This document shows positions 18,707 through 28,267 of a stretch of DNA of 64,000 nucleotides, piece by piece. The position numbers were made by a program, and so were the translations under genes. Every line of letters begins with the position of its first letter. The first letter of the stretch is position 1. The notes below the pieces were generated by a model. The model was not told where the DNA came from, did no database searches, and was given only the letters and a program-made list of their open reading frames with translations. The stretch comes from GCA-2746605 sp963704835 (GTDB taxonomy: Bacteria; Bacteroidota; Ignavibacteria; Ignavibacteriales; Melioribacteraceae). The stretch is taken from positions 1 through 64,000 of the forward strand of contig CAVPHW010000003.1 of the NCBI GenBank assembly GCA_963704835.1, given 5' to 3'.

Positions 18707-18883
18707 ATGCAAAAAAACGAAGACAGATTAATAACGATTTTAGAAGCTACTAAAGAATTAAAAGTCAGCTTATTTAAGTTCTTAAGAATAGTTGATTTTA
18801 CAAGAATTGTAGCACTTCAATCACTAAAATTTGGGGTAAACATTTACTTACCTCATTCAGAAGTTATTGAAAATGAAGGATAG
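18707..18883 (+). CDS. Small HTH-like protein
   Basis: A 58-residue product, MQKNEDRLITILEATKELKV, ending NIYLPHSEVIENEG, behind AAAAGGAAC. The layout (TILEATKELKVSLFKFLRIV...GVNIYLPHSEV) resembles a degenerate excisionase-type winged helix, related to but weaker than the next gene. It is placed 20 bases after polymerase 2 and is probably part of the integration/excision control module. Confidence 0.5.
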   Translation: MQKNEDRLITILEATKELKVSLFKFLRIVDFTRIVALQSLKFGVNIYLPHSEVIENEG

Positions 18884-18935
18884 AAATTTATAATCCAATC
18901 AAATTTAATTTAATACAACCCACTTTGACAAACCT

Positions 18936-19256
18936 ATGACGAGCAGCAACATGGAAAACAATGAACTAAAATTATTATCGATATCAAAAGCAGCCAAAGA
19001 AATGAGTATTGGCAAAGAAAGAATTTATTTACTAATGAAAGAAGGAAAGATCGGATGCATTAGTATGGGTAAGAAACGATTAATCCCGTATTCTGAAATA
19101 TTACGATATATTAAAGATAATACGCAATATACAACCACTTCAACTAACGTATTTGAGTTCACAAAGAATTCCAATCTTTCTTCAAATACAGATTCATCAG
19201 ATTTTAATTCAATGAAGTTATTTAATAAAATGAAGGAGAACTTAAACAATGGCTAG
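18936..19256 (+). CDS. Excisionase-type helix-turn-helix protein
   Basis: A 106-residue protein with an HTH_17/excisionase domain at residues ~12-60 (LLSISKAAKEMSIGKERIYL, then GKIGCISMGKKRLIPYSEIL) and a polar Ser/Thr/Asn-rich tail (residues 66-106) that is probably unstructured. The start could be ATG 18936 or the in-frame ATG at 18951. The 3' end overlaps the recombinase gene by eight bases, so the two are translationally coupled. Together they look like the xis-int pair of the element. Confidence 0.7.
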   Translation: MTSSNMENNELKLLSISKAAKEMSIGKERIYLLMKEGKIGCISMGKKRLIPYSEILRYIKDNTQYTTTSTNVFEFTKNSNLSSNTDSSDFNSMKLFNKMKENLNNG

Positions 19257-20292
19257 TGTCTATAAAAAAGGTAAAAAAATCTATATCTCTTGGTTTGATC
19301 CGATTGAAAATAAGCCAAAAAATAAATCTTTTGGTTTGGATTACAACAAAGAGAATCTCAAAGTAGCATATAAATTTGCTAAGGAATTACAAAATAATCT
19401 TGAAGAAATGAAAGAAAAGTTTAATAGACTGAACCTGGTGAAAGATAGTCTTGGAAATGCTATCGATCATTTCTACAGGAATAATTCTAATAAGCAGCCT
19501 AAAACAATTGAAGAGTATGAATGGTTCTTCGAGAAGTTTTATAAAAGATTTTCAAAGTTAAATTCCTGCACTGAGATTACTAAATTAAGTTGCGAAGACT
19601 GGTTGACTTCACTTCGTTCTACTGCATATCAACCTAATACTCTTCACAAACTGAGTAAGGTCTTAAAGAAGTTTCTTAGATTCCTGTTCGAATACAACTA
19701 CATTCCAATGTTCCTTCTTAACAAAGATGTAACCTTTAAGATGGAAGTAAAACCAATTATTACTTTTACTGATCCTGATTTGCAAATTCTACTTAATGGT
19801 CTAAAAAATAAGAACAGTAATTTTAGGACAACTGTTTATCTATTATTATATACCGGATTAAGACCAAGTGATATTTGTGAATTGCCAGTCAAAGATATAG
19901 ATCTTGTAAAAAATGTTATTTCATATTATGCACCTAAAACACAAGAATATTTTAAAGTTCCAATACATCCTGATCTCGTTCTAATCCTGAGTAACAGAAT
20001 TTCTGAAGCTAAAGAAGGAAAAATCCTTGAATATAAAACAATTGGGAATATGGGGAAAGCATTTAGAAGATATCTTGAAGAACTTAAACTAACAGAAAAT
20101 GGATATAACCTCAGGACCTTCAGGAAGACATTTATTTCCTTCGCTCACGCTAATGGAATGGATTTAGCAACTGTTTCAAAGTTAGCTGGTCACAAGAAGA
20201 TTACAACCACGGAAAAATACTACAATAAACTATCATTGGAAAAACAATCACAAGAGTTACTTAAGTTAAAATTTCCTGTCGCTCAACAATAA
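19249..20292 (+). CDS. Tyrosine recombinase / integrase
   Basis: A 347-residue phage-type integrase. The N-terminal Arm/SAM-like region (residues ~1-160) includes YISWFDPIENKPKNKSFGLD. The catalytic domain shows TGLRPSDICELP (first Arg), NLRTFRKTFISFAH (second Arg; Arg stands where the HxxR box usually has His), LAGHKKITTTEKYYN (His and the nucleophile Tyr). It lies directly beside a tRNA-Asp gene whose 3' end faces it, the classic arrangement in which the integrase gene borders the attachment site. It should carry out integration and excision of the 9.8-20.3 kb element, helped by the coupled excisionase-like gene. Confidence 0.9.
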   Translation: MASVYKKGKKIYISWFDPIENKPKNKSFGLDYNKENLKVAYKFAKELQNNLEEMKEKFNRLNLVKDSLGNAIDHFYRNNSNKQPKTIEEYEWFFEKFYKRFSKLNSCTEITKLSCEDWLTSLRSTAYQPNTLHKLSKVLKKFLRFLFEYNYIPMFLLNKDVTFKMEVKPIITFTDPDLQILLNGLKNKNSNFRTTVYLLLYTGLRPSDICELPVKDIDLVKNVISYYAPKTQEYFKVPIHPDLVLILSNRISEAKEGKILEYKTIGNMGKAFRRYLEELKLTENGYNLRTFRKTFISFAHANGMDLATVSKLAGHKKITTTEKYYNKLSLEKQSQELLKLKFPVAQQ

Positions 20293-20353
20293 TTTATTTA
20301 TGATTTGTAATTTACTACTTCAAAAACTACTTCAGTCAAAACCTTTAAAATGA

Positions 20354-20387
20354 AAAAGCCTTACACCCCAATAGGGATAAGGCTTTT
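20354..20387. terminator. Bidirectional terminator between integrase and tRNA-Asp
   Basis: Ten-pair stem AAAAGCCTTA / TAAGGCTTTT with a 14-base loop. Poly-T appears on both strands, so it can end transcription of the integrase and of the convergent tRNA. Confidence 0.75.
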
Positions 20388-20390
20388 AAG

Positions 20391-20464
20391 CGGGGCCGAC
20401 GAGACTCGAACTCGCGACCTCCTGCGTGACAGGCAGGCATTCTAACCAACTGAACTACGACCCC
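20391..20464 (-). tRNA. tRNA-Asp (GUC)
   Basis: The reverse complement begins GGGGTCGTAGTTCAGTTGG and folds as a cloverleaf: acceptor GGGGTCG / CGGCCCC, anticodon stem-loop CTGCC TGTCACG with anticodon GTC, and T-arm GAGTTCGAGTCTC. No CCA encoded. Its 3' end points toward the integrase and is the likely attachment site of the element. Confidence 0.95.
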
Positions 20465-20523
20465 AAAAGAACAAAAAATATAGATTGAAAACGTAACGTT
20501 TTTTTACAATAAAAGCAATAAAT

Positions 20524-21630
20524 TTATAGTTTTTCTACTCCAAAATTTACACCAACAGCTAGAGCAGTTTTTACAGTTTGATGATCCTTTGTAACTAATT
20601 TTTGCTTTTTAATTGCATCTTCTATTTTAACACTTGTTATTTCAGCACCTTTTAATGCAACCATTCTATCAAATTTTTGCTTTAGAACTAATTCAATTGC
20701 ATAGGTCCCAAACTTTGTTGAAAGAATTCTATCATAAGGGGTTGGACTTCCACCGCGTTGCAAATGACCCAAAACTGTATAACGAGTTTCTAAATCAGTA
20801 TTCTCGGTTATCATTTTTGTAACATGTTCTGCAATTCCACCCAATTGAATTGGATCAGTTCGTTTAATATCTTTCGCTTTTACAATCAATTCGCCATCTC
20901 TTGATTTAGCGCCTTCAGCTACACAAACTAAACTGAATCTCTTTCCTCTCATATTTCGTTGAGAAACTCTATCATAAACCTCTTCCCAATCAAATGGAAT
21001 TTCAGGTAATAAAATTATATCAGCACCACCGGCTAACCCGCCATGTAAAGCAATCCAACCAGCATATCTGCCCATAACTTCAATAACCATAACTCTATGG
21101 TGTGTTGAAGCTGTTGTATGTAATCTATCTAATGCCATTGAAACAACATAAACTGCTGAATCATGACCAAATGTTTGATCGGTAGCTTCAAGATCATTAT
21201 CAATTGTCTTTGGTACACCGACAATGTTCATCCCCATTTCGCTCAATTTTTTTGAGATGTGCATTGTACCATCACCACCAATTGCAATTAATGCATCAAG
21301 ATCCCAGGCTTCGTAATTTTTTAAAGCTCTATCTGATCGATCCATAATTTTGACTTCTTTTTCAAATACTTCAGGCCAATGAAAAGGGTCACCCTTATTA
21401 GAAGATCCTAAAATGCTACCACCCTGTGCCAAAATTCCTGAAACATCTTTATTATAAAGTTCGAACGCTTTGCCTGTTACAAGCCCTTCAAAACCATCTT
21501 GAATTCCTAAAACGGTTAAACCTTGATCATGAGCTGGTTTCGCTACACCTCTAATTACCGCATTTAGTCCGGGACAATCTCCACCACCGGTTAATATTCC
21601 AATTCTTTTTACTGCTTTGCTTTTAGCCAT
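20524..21630 (-). CDS. pfkA: 6-phosphofructokinase
   Basis: A 368-residue phosphofructokinase, converting fructose 6-phosphate to fructose 1,6-bisphosphate in glycolysis. Signature motifs: GILTGGGDCPGLNAVIRG (residues 11-28), IGGDGTMH (117-124), VPKTIDNDLEATDQTFG (139-155), MGRYAGWIALHGGLAGGAD and LGHLQRGGSPTPYD. Gly121 corresponds to E. coli Gly104, which favours ATP as phosphoryl donor (PPi enzymes have Asp). Lys141, in PKTIDND, is the residue seen in PPi-type and group III enzymes where E. coli has Gly. This makes it an ATP-type enzyme of the mixed group III subfamily. It is monocistronic, on the host side of the tRNA-Asp attachment site. ATG chosen at the family's usual N-terminus. Confidence 0.95.
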   Translation of the reverse strand: MAKSKAVKRIGILTGGGDCPGLNAVIRGVAKPAHDQGLTVLGIQDGFEGLVTGKAFELYNKDVSGILAQGGSILGSSNKGDPFHWPEVFEKEVKIMDRSDRALKNYEAWDLDALIAIGGDGTMHISKKLSEMGMNIVGVPKTIDNDLEATDQTFGHDSAVYVVSMALDRLHTTASTHHRVMVIEVMGRYAGWIALHGGLAGGADIILLPEIPFDWEEVYDRVSQRNMRGKRFSLVCVAEGAKSRDGELIVKAKDIKRTDPIQLGGIAEHVTKMITENTDLETRYTVLGHLQRGGSPTPYDRILSTKFGTYAIELVLKQKFDRMVALKGAEITSVKIEDAIKKQKLVTKDHQTVKTALAVGVNFGVEKL

Positions 21631-21682
21631 TATCTACCCTAAAAAATTTAAGAAACAAATATAATTATTTTTTAACTATTTA

Positions 21683-22622
21683 CTATGTATTCGAAATATC
21701 AGTTCGAATTTTTATAGTGTTTTTGAAATGTATTTTAGCAATTTTATTGAAATTATCTTCGCCAAACTCCAATAGAATATTTTTCCCAATTCGATTTACA
21801 TTATCGGAAGCTCCCTTTACCAAATTTAGTCCTGCGGAGTTTTGCTTATCGAACCACTTGTTTAATTCAAATCTGGCAACTATTGATGCAGCAGCTACTC
21901 CAATATATCTTTCACCTTTTGGAGTTTGAATGAACCTAACATTCTCAAATTTACTTTTTAATAGCCACATTAAGTTTTTCATTACTGAATTTATCAGTAA
22001 TTACAACATCAGTCGGAGTGTTTTTAAACTGTTTTTCAATTGCAAGACTATGCTGAATATTCAAAATTTTATTAAGATTTTTGTAGTGCTCATGGGCAGT
22101 ATTGTAATCTTTTGGCAGCAGTATTTTTGTTGAATAAAAGTTAGGGAACTCTTTAATCAATAACTTGGCAATGCCATTTATTTGAGGATCACTAAGTTCT
22201 TTACTATCCTTTACGCCAAAATCAATTAGTGATTTTTGGACTTTTTCATTTACAAAAAACGCGGCAACTATTAGTGGGCCAAAATAATCACCCTTCCCGG
22301 TTTCATCAGTACCAATATATTCAGCAAATGTTTCATCATTGTTTGTTTTCAACGGAAGGGAATAGTTGCCTGATATAATACTATTTAGTTCATCATAATG
22401 AGGAGAAGTGTTGTTTCCTTGAATTACAGTCTTTACACCTTTTTTCCCAAAATAAACTTGCACTTTAAATTTTTGATTACTTTTAACAGCAGAAAATTCA
22501 TAATTGTATTGCTTTAAATCTATTTCAGAGCAGCTAAATTTATTTGAGTTTAATTTTTGTCTAAGTTCTTTTATTGTAAATAGAGCATTAGTTTGGAAGT
22601 TCATTTTTACCTTTGAGTTCAA
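21683..22622 (-). CDS. rnhC: Ribonuclease HIII (one frameshift)
   Basis: RNase HIII degrades the RNA strand of RNA-DNA hybrids. The first 223 codons contain the TBP-like N-terminal domain (residues ~8-90) and the catalytic EYIGTDETGKGDYFGPL and FGVKDSKELSD motifs. The frame then shifts near 21975 and continues LMWLLKSKFENVRFIQTPKG, ERYIGVAAASIVARFELNKW to a stop at 21683. Removing one A in the AACTTAATG stretch joins the halves into the expected EKLMWLLKSK sequence. A broken single-copy core gene is unlikely, so I read this as one intact gene with a base-calling error. If the break is real, the enzyme lacks its C-terminal third. Confidence 0.85.
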
Positions 22623-22982
22623 TAGTATTTATTTCTCTGGCAAAATTAACAATTTTTAATGAACATAAGATTATTAAAACAATTTTAACATATCTTATTA
22701 TGGTTTTCCATAGTTCTAAGTAAAATGTGGACTAAGATAATCAACCTTTCCGTTTTATTTGCTTTTAATTATCGATTTCCATAATTTGATATTGCTGTAT
22801 TAAATTAGAGTATTATTCTATAATATTTAACAACATTCTTTTTCTGAGCTATTATGGGAATATTTAATTTTTCTTCTTCATCTCAACATTTGTCCTCTAG
22901 GTCGTCTTTTAAAAAGTTATATCCAAATAAGTTATTCGCAAAAAACAATATTTTAAGTTTCTCCAAAATTATAGGTGCGTTG
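22623..22982. other. Divergent intergenic region upstream of receptor operon
   Basis: About 360 AT-rich bases separate the minus-strand rnhC from the plus-strand receptor gene and must hold the promoters for both. An open frame runs through 22854-22982 ahead of the receptor, but it does not resemble a signal peptide. The receptor's own leader begins at 22983. Confidence 0.4.
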
Positions 22983-25900
22983 ATGAAATTTAAATCAATT
23001 TTAGTATTTTCATTATTATTACTCACAAATCATTTGCTTTTTGCAGGAACCACTGGAAAAATTGCCGGTAGAGTAATAGAACTTGAAACTGGTTTGCCTC
23101 TTCCTGGGGCCAATGTTGTTATTGTTGGTACAACATTAGGAGCAGCCACAGATGCGGATGGATATTTTACAATTCTGAATGTCCCACCTGATATATACAC
23201 GATTAAAGCTACAATGATTGGTTATTCGGACAGAATAATTACTGAAGTGAATGTTAAAACTGATCTAACGACTAAGGTTGATTTTTCATTAACAACTGAA
23301 GTTTTAACTAGTGAGGAAATTGTTGTTGTTGCCGTAACCCCGATTGTTGCTGTTGATTTAGCAGGTAGCCATCAAACAATTTCTGCTAGAGATATTGAAA
23401 CTTTACCTGTTACCAGTGTTGGTGAAGCTGTTGGACTTCAAGCTGGGGTTTCCAGTGGATTTGAAGTTCGTGGTGGCGCTCAAAGTGAAGTTGTTTTTAA
23501 AGTTGATGGTATAACTTTACGTGATGGTAGAAATAACTCGCCAATAACTGATATCCCTCTAAGTGCTGTTCAGGAAATATCTGTTCAGAAAGGGGGATTT
23601 ACAGCTGAATATAATAATGTTAGATCAGGCATTGTGAATGTTGTTTCTAAAGAGGGCGGTATTGATAATTATTCTGGAACTATTACATTTAAATTAAAAC
23701 CACCTGCTCCTAAACATTTTGGAATTTCTCCTTATGATCCTGACTCATACTGGTTAAGACCTTATCTTAGACGAAGATGTTGCTTGGACTGGGACAAAAA
23801 ATGGTGCTTGGGATTCATATATGCAAAGACAATATCCTCAGTGGGATGGTTGGAATGCATTTTCAGAAACAACAATTAATGATGCTGATCCAACAAACGA
23901 TTTAACACCAGAGGCTGCTAAACGTTTATTTGAATGGCAATATAGAAAACAAGGAGATATTACAAAACCAGATTATTATTTAGACGGTGGATTTGGTGGA
24001 CCAGTACCATTCATTTCTAAACCATTAGGGAATTTACGTTTTTATACTTCATTTAAGCGCGAACAAGATCAGTATTTAATGCAAATGTCAAGAGAAGCTT
24101 TCACAAACCAAAGTGTAATGCTTAGATTGACTTCAGATCTTAAACCGTCAATGAAATTAACTATCATGGGACTGTATGGGGAATTATTAGGGACTTCTGC
24201 AAATACTACAGGAAACACCTCCTTTCTTACAAGTCCTTGGGGTGTTGCTAATACAATTAATACTTCAAGCTTTACAGTTCCTTGGAGAATCTATTCTAAT
24301 GAATATTATTCACCGACTGCAAGATATAGCAATACAATTTCTGCCAAGCTTACTCACGTTTTAGATGCTGAAACATTCTACGAAATTCAATTACTTGCCG
24401 TAGGTAGAAAATATTTTACAGATGCAGGTCGTGATCGAGATCTTACTAAAAAATATGAAATATTTGATGGTTTCTTTGTTGATGAGGCTCCAATTGGATT
24501 TTACGGTGAATCACTTTCATCAGTTGATGGGCATCTAGCACTTGGAGGTGCATTAAGTGCTTCTCGTGATTATAGCCAAACAACAACTTATTCAGCGAGA
24601 TTTGATTTTGAAAAACAATTTGATAGACATAATCAATTTAAAGCCGGCGTTGAATTCACCTATGAAGATTTGGAAATGGAATTTGGTAGTGTTAATGAGT
24701 TTTTACCTGAGGGGAATATTTGGACTAGCTTTAATCAACAACCAATCAGAACTACAGCATATTTTCAGGATAAAATTGAGTTTGAAGGTTGGGTCTCGAA
24801 TATTGGTTTAGTTGCTGAATATTCTGATCCAAACAGCAAATGGTTTAATGTGACCACATATGACAGAGATTTCTATTCGCAGAACTTCAATCCTGATGAA
24901 GAAGGATCTTTTCTAAACGAAGATGCCAAGGGAGTTTTCACATTGAGTCCTAGAGTTTCTGTTTCACATCCAATTACTGAAACTTCAAAGCTCTATTTTA
25001 ACTATGGACATTACCGTCAGATGCAAACATCTGAAAATTTATATAGAATTCAACGTGGTAATAGTAATGAATTAAGATTAATTGGCGATCCTAGCCTTCC
25101 TCTCGCCAAAACCGTTTCATATGAATTAGGATTTGATCAGGCATTATTTAATGAATACCTTATTCGTGTCGCAGCTTACTACAAAGATATTACCGATCAG
25201 GAACTTTATGCCAGATTTGTAAGTTTTGATGATAAGGTGAACTACCAAAAATTAACTAATAATAGTTATGAAGATGTTTTTGGTGTTGAAGTTGATTTAA
25301 CGAAATTGTATGGTGATTGGATAACAGGTAATATCAATTTTGAATACAGAGTTGGAACTTCTGGATATTTTGGGTACTTAGAAAACTATGAGAATCCAGC
25401 ACTTGCAAAGGGTTTATCTAGAACAAAATCCTGTACAAAGTAAGCCTCGTCCCCAACCGAGATTTAAATCATATATTGATGTTCATACACCTGTTGAATT
25501 TGGGCCTAAGCTACTGGATCAAAATGTTTTTGGAGATTGGCATTTTACTTTTCTTTCTTATTGGACCGCCGGACCTTGGTTTACTTGGAACCCAAATAAC
25601 CTGCCTGGAATTGAATACAATGCACAGTGGAATTCTGATTTTAATGTTGATTTAAAAATTGCTAAAATATTTCCAATTACTACTGAATTGGATCTGAAAT
25701 TCTTTGCTGATATTAGTAACCTTTTTAATTTCAAGCATTTCTCTAATTTATCTTTCCGCGATATTTTTGATAGAGATTATTATATGAGGTCTTTACATCT
25801 TTCAGAAAGTGTTGCAGGCGATTTAGAGTATGGATTTATCCCCGGTGATGACAATCCAGGGGACGTTAGACCAGTTGGTGTTGATTATCAACCAATTGAA

Positions 25901-26140
25901 TGGATACCGAGCATTGAATCTAGGTTAGCAGCTAATGCAAGTGAAGTAGCAATTTACTATGATGCTTCCAGCAAAAAATATATGGAAGCCATTAATGGAG
26001 TATGGCAAGAAGTATCTGATTCCAGAATGGATAAAATATTAGACGATAAAGCATATATTGATATGCCGAACCAATCGTTTTTCACTTTTTTAAATCCAAG
26101 AAATATTTTCTTTGGCATTACGGTTAGTTATAAGTTTTAA
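22983..26140 (+). CDS. TonB-dependent receptor 1 with carboxypeptidase-regulatory-like domain (two frameshifts)
   Basis: An outer-membrane transporter of the SusC-like type, about 1050 residues. The signal peptide MKFKSILVFSLLLLTNHLLF fixes the start at 22983. A carboxypeptidase-regulatory-like domain follows (residues ~20-105, GKIAGRVIELETGLPLPGAN...GYFTILNVPPD), then the plug (TLPVTSVGEAVGLQAGVSSG, FEVRGGAQSEVVFKVDGITL) and a beta barrel that ends in Phe (GITVSYKF). Two one-base frame changes are needed: near 23768 (restores RPYLDEDVAWTGTKNGAWDS) and near 25420 (restores LEQNPVQSKPRPQPRFKSYI). Both look like indel errors. It is closely similar in layout and sequence to receptor 2 and starts an operon that also encodes a secreted partner and a PorV-like protein. 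Substrate unknown. Confidence 0.85.
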
Positions 26141-26179
26141 ATGTAAGTGATATTCTTCTAATAAAAGGAATTTGTAAGA

Positions 26180-28237
26180 ATGAAAATAAGAATTTTAATC
26201 ATATCACTATTGTCAATGATTTTTATTGTTAGCAGTAATTATGGACAAACTTCAAAATGGCTTTCGGTTGGTTCTCTTCATAGTTGGTATTCAAGTTCAG
26301 GAAGTGAAATCGAACTTGGCCGTACTCCTGGAGTTCTTTCAAATCAACAAGATGGTTTAAGATGGCCGGCATTGTATAATTTCCAAGATTGCCAAGCAGC
26401 AAAATCATTATGGATTGGTGCTGTGAATTATAACGATTTAAAGGCTAGTAAAGTTTATAATTATAAAGTTGTACACATGGGACCAAGAGTTCAAAATATT
26501 CAAAGTGAATTCATGCCTAATGAATTTAAATTAGTAGGAAAATTTAACCACCCCAATGTGTATGTTGATGGAATTCCTTCTGGAAGATTAGACTTTCTTG
26601 ATTTCGTGGATGAAATTGATCCTGATTTAATTAGTGATAGAATGATAATGAACAAAGTAAACACTGGTATGGGTATTTCTATGACTAGAAAAGTCTATGC
26701 TTTCAGCCAGCAAAATCATGATAACTATTTTATTTATGATTATACTTTCAAAAATAATGGTGTTGTCGATCTTCAAGGAACTGTGAATGCTCAAACAGTA
26801 AACGAAATGATGGTCTATTTTCAATATAGATACGCCCCTTCAAAAGAAGGTGGGCCGTATGGTTTCTATTGGTTACCACAAAATACATCTTGGGGTAGAA
26901 GCACAATGAATGATGTAGTTTATCAAAAAGATGGTAAACCTTTTAGAGCTCAATTTTCATGGTTGGGAAAACATTCTCAGTTTACTGAGGGGAGTGCAAT
27001 TGGCGGACCAAATATAGGTGCCGGCACTTACCAAGCTGATGGTCGTTTAGGAGCTGCTCAATTTGTTGGTACTATTACACTGCATGCAGATGCTAGTCCT
27101 ACTGATAATTCTGATGACCCCAATCAACCATCAACAACAGATTACTATGATTCCGACGGTCCAATTACTTATAACAACGATCAATATAATGCCGCTCTTA
27201 TGACTCAAGAATATGCAGCAATGAGTGCTGGAAGACCTGCACAATCTCATGCCGCATTAGTTGGGAATGGTTTTGCTGATCAGTTTGGTCCAACGGGTGG
27301 TGGTTATTCTCAAGGTCAAGGTTTTGGACCTTACACATTGAACCCAGGCGATAGTGTGCATATTGTTCTTGCTGAAGCAGTTTCAGGTCTAAATAGGGAT
27401 TCAATTTATTCAATTGGGAAAAAATGGTTAGATGAATCCGGTCCATTTATTTTGCCTAATGGATCAACTTCAACAAGTGCTGAAGAATATAAAGACACTT
27501 GGGTTTATACTGGGAAAGATTCTCTTTTTAAATCATTTGATAGAGCAATAAAAACATATGGAAACAATCTTCAAATTCCTCAACCACCTCCACCGCCTTC
27601 TGAATTTGCAGTAGTTTCTGGAGGTGACAGAGTAAATTTATCGTGGGCAAGTAATCCAGAAAGTTTTTCAAAGTTTGCCGGATATAGGTTATATAGAGCT
27701 ATACACCAACCTGATACAACATATGAATTGATTTTTGAATGTGGAGGTAATTCGGGTAAGCCAGTTGTAAATGAATTTAATGACACACAACTATTAAGAG
27801 GGTTCGATTATTATTATTATCTAAGTTCTTTTGATGATGGATCAACAAATGATATTCAACCTGGAACTCCTCTAGAAAGTAGTAAATTTTATACTATGAC
27901 CAACTCACCCGCATACTTAAAAAGACCACCCGGAGAATCATTGAAAGATATTAGGGTTGTTCCAAATCCATATAATATCAGACTAAGAGAACTTCAATTC
28001 GGCTCAAGTGGGCCTGATAGAATAATGTTTTATGATATACCCGGTGAATGTACAATTAAGATATATACAGAAAGAGGAGATTTGGTCGAAACTATAGACC
28101 ATAAAGACGGTAGCGGTGATGCTGCATGGAATTCAATTACAACATCACGTCAAACAGTTGTCAGCGGAGTTTATATTGCAACTTTTATCACTCCCAAAGG
28201 TGAACAAGCAATTAGAAAATTCATTATAATCCGATAA
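26180..28237 (+). CDS. Large secreted protein with Fn3-like and VPNPY/FlgD-like C-terminal domain
   Basis: A 685-residue exported protein with a signal peptide (MKIRILIISLLSMIFIVSSN). The N-terminal region (SVGSLHSWYSSSGSEI, DGLRWPALYNFQDCQAAKSL) is shared with the 722-residue protein at 32430, and the central region is globular. A proline-rich hinge (PQPPPPPSEFAVVSGGDRV) leads to a fibronectin-III-like module and a C-terminal domain RVVPNPYNIRLRELQFG...GVYIATF, ending RKFIIIR. That last domain is FlgD-Ig/T9SS-sorting-like but uses VPNPY in place of NYPNPFNP. It follows receptor 1 by 40 bases and precedes a PorV-like gene by 30. I infer a surface protein working with the receptor, perhaps as a substrate-binding partner. 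Molecular function unknown. Confidence 0.7.
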   Translation: MKIRILIISLLSMIFIVSSNYGQTSKWLSVGSLHSWYSSSGSEIELGRTPGVLSNQQDGLRWPALYNFQDCQAAKSLWIGAVNYNDLKASKVYNYKVVHMGPRVQNIQSEFMPNEFKLVGKFNHPNVYVDGIPSGRLDFLDFVDEIDPDLISDRMIMNKVNTGMGISMTRKVYAFSQQNHDNYFIYDYTFKNNGVVDLQGTVNAQTVNEMMVYFQYRYAPSKEGGPYGFYWLPQNTSWGRSTMNDVVYQKDGKPFRAQFSWLGKHSQFTEGSAIGGPNIGAGTYQADGRLGAAQFVGTITLHADASPTDNSDDPNQPSTTDYYDSDGPITYNNDQYNAALMTQEYAAMSAGRPAQSHAALVGNGFADQFGPTGGGYSQGQGFGPYTLNPGDSVHIVLAEAVSGLNRDSIYSIGKKWLDESGPFILPNGSTSTSAEEYKDTWVYTGKDSLFKSFDRAIKTYGNNLQIPQPPPPPSEFAVVSGGDRVNLSWASNPESFSKFAGYRLYRAIHQPDTTYELIFECGGNSGKPVVNEFNDTQLLRGFDYYYYLSSFDDGSTNDIQPGTPLESSKFYTMTNSPAYLKRPPGESLKDIRVVPNPYNIRLRELQFGSSGPDRIMFYDIPGECTIKIYTERGDLVETIDHKDGSGDAAWNSITTSRQTVVSGVYIATFITPKGEQAIRKFIIIR

Positions 28238-28267
28238 CCATTAGGGTTTAATCTTAAGGGAAAGAAA

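Noticed and set aside
20300..20470. Second attachment site copy (attL) of tRNA-Asp within the window
   Set aside because: I looked for another copy of the tRNA-Asp 3' segment (CGACGAGACTCGAACT) and saw none, so the left end of the element cannot be placed from this window.
22854..22982. N-terminal extension of receptor 1
   Set aside because: The frame is open upstream, but the residues (NFSSSSQHLSSRSSFKKLYP) are not a signal peptide, whereas a good leader begins at the in-frame ATG 22983.
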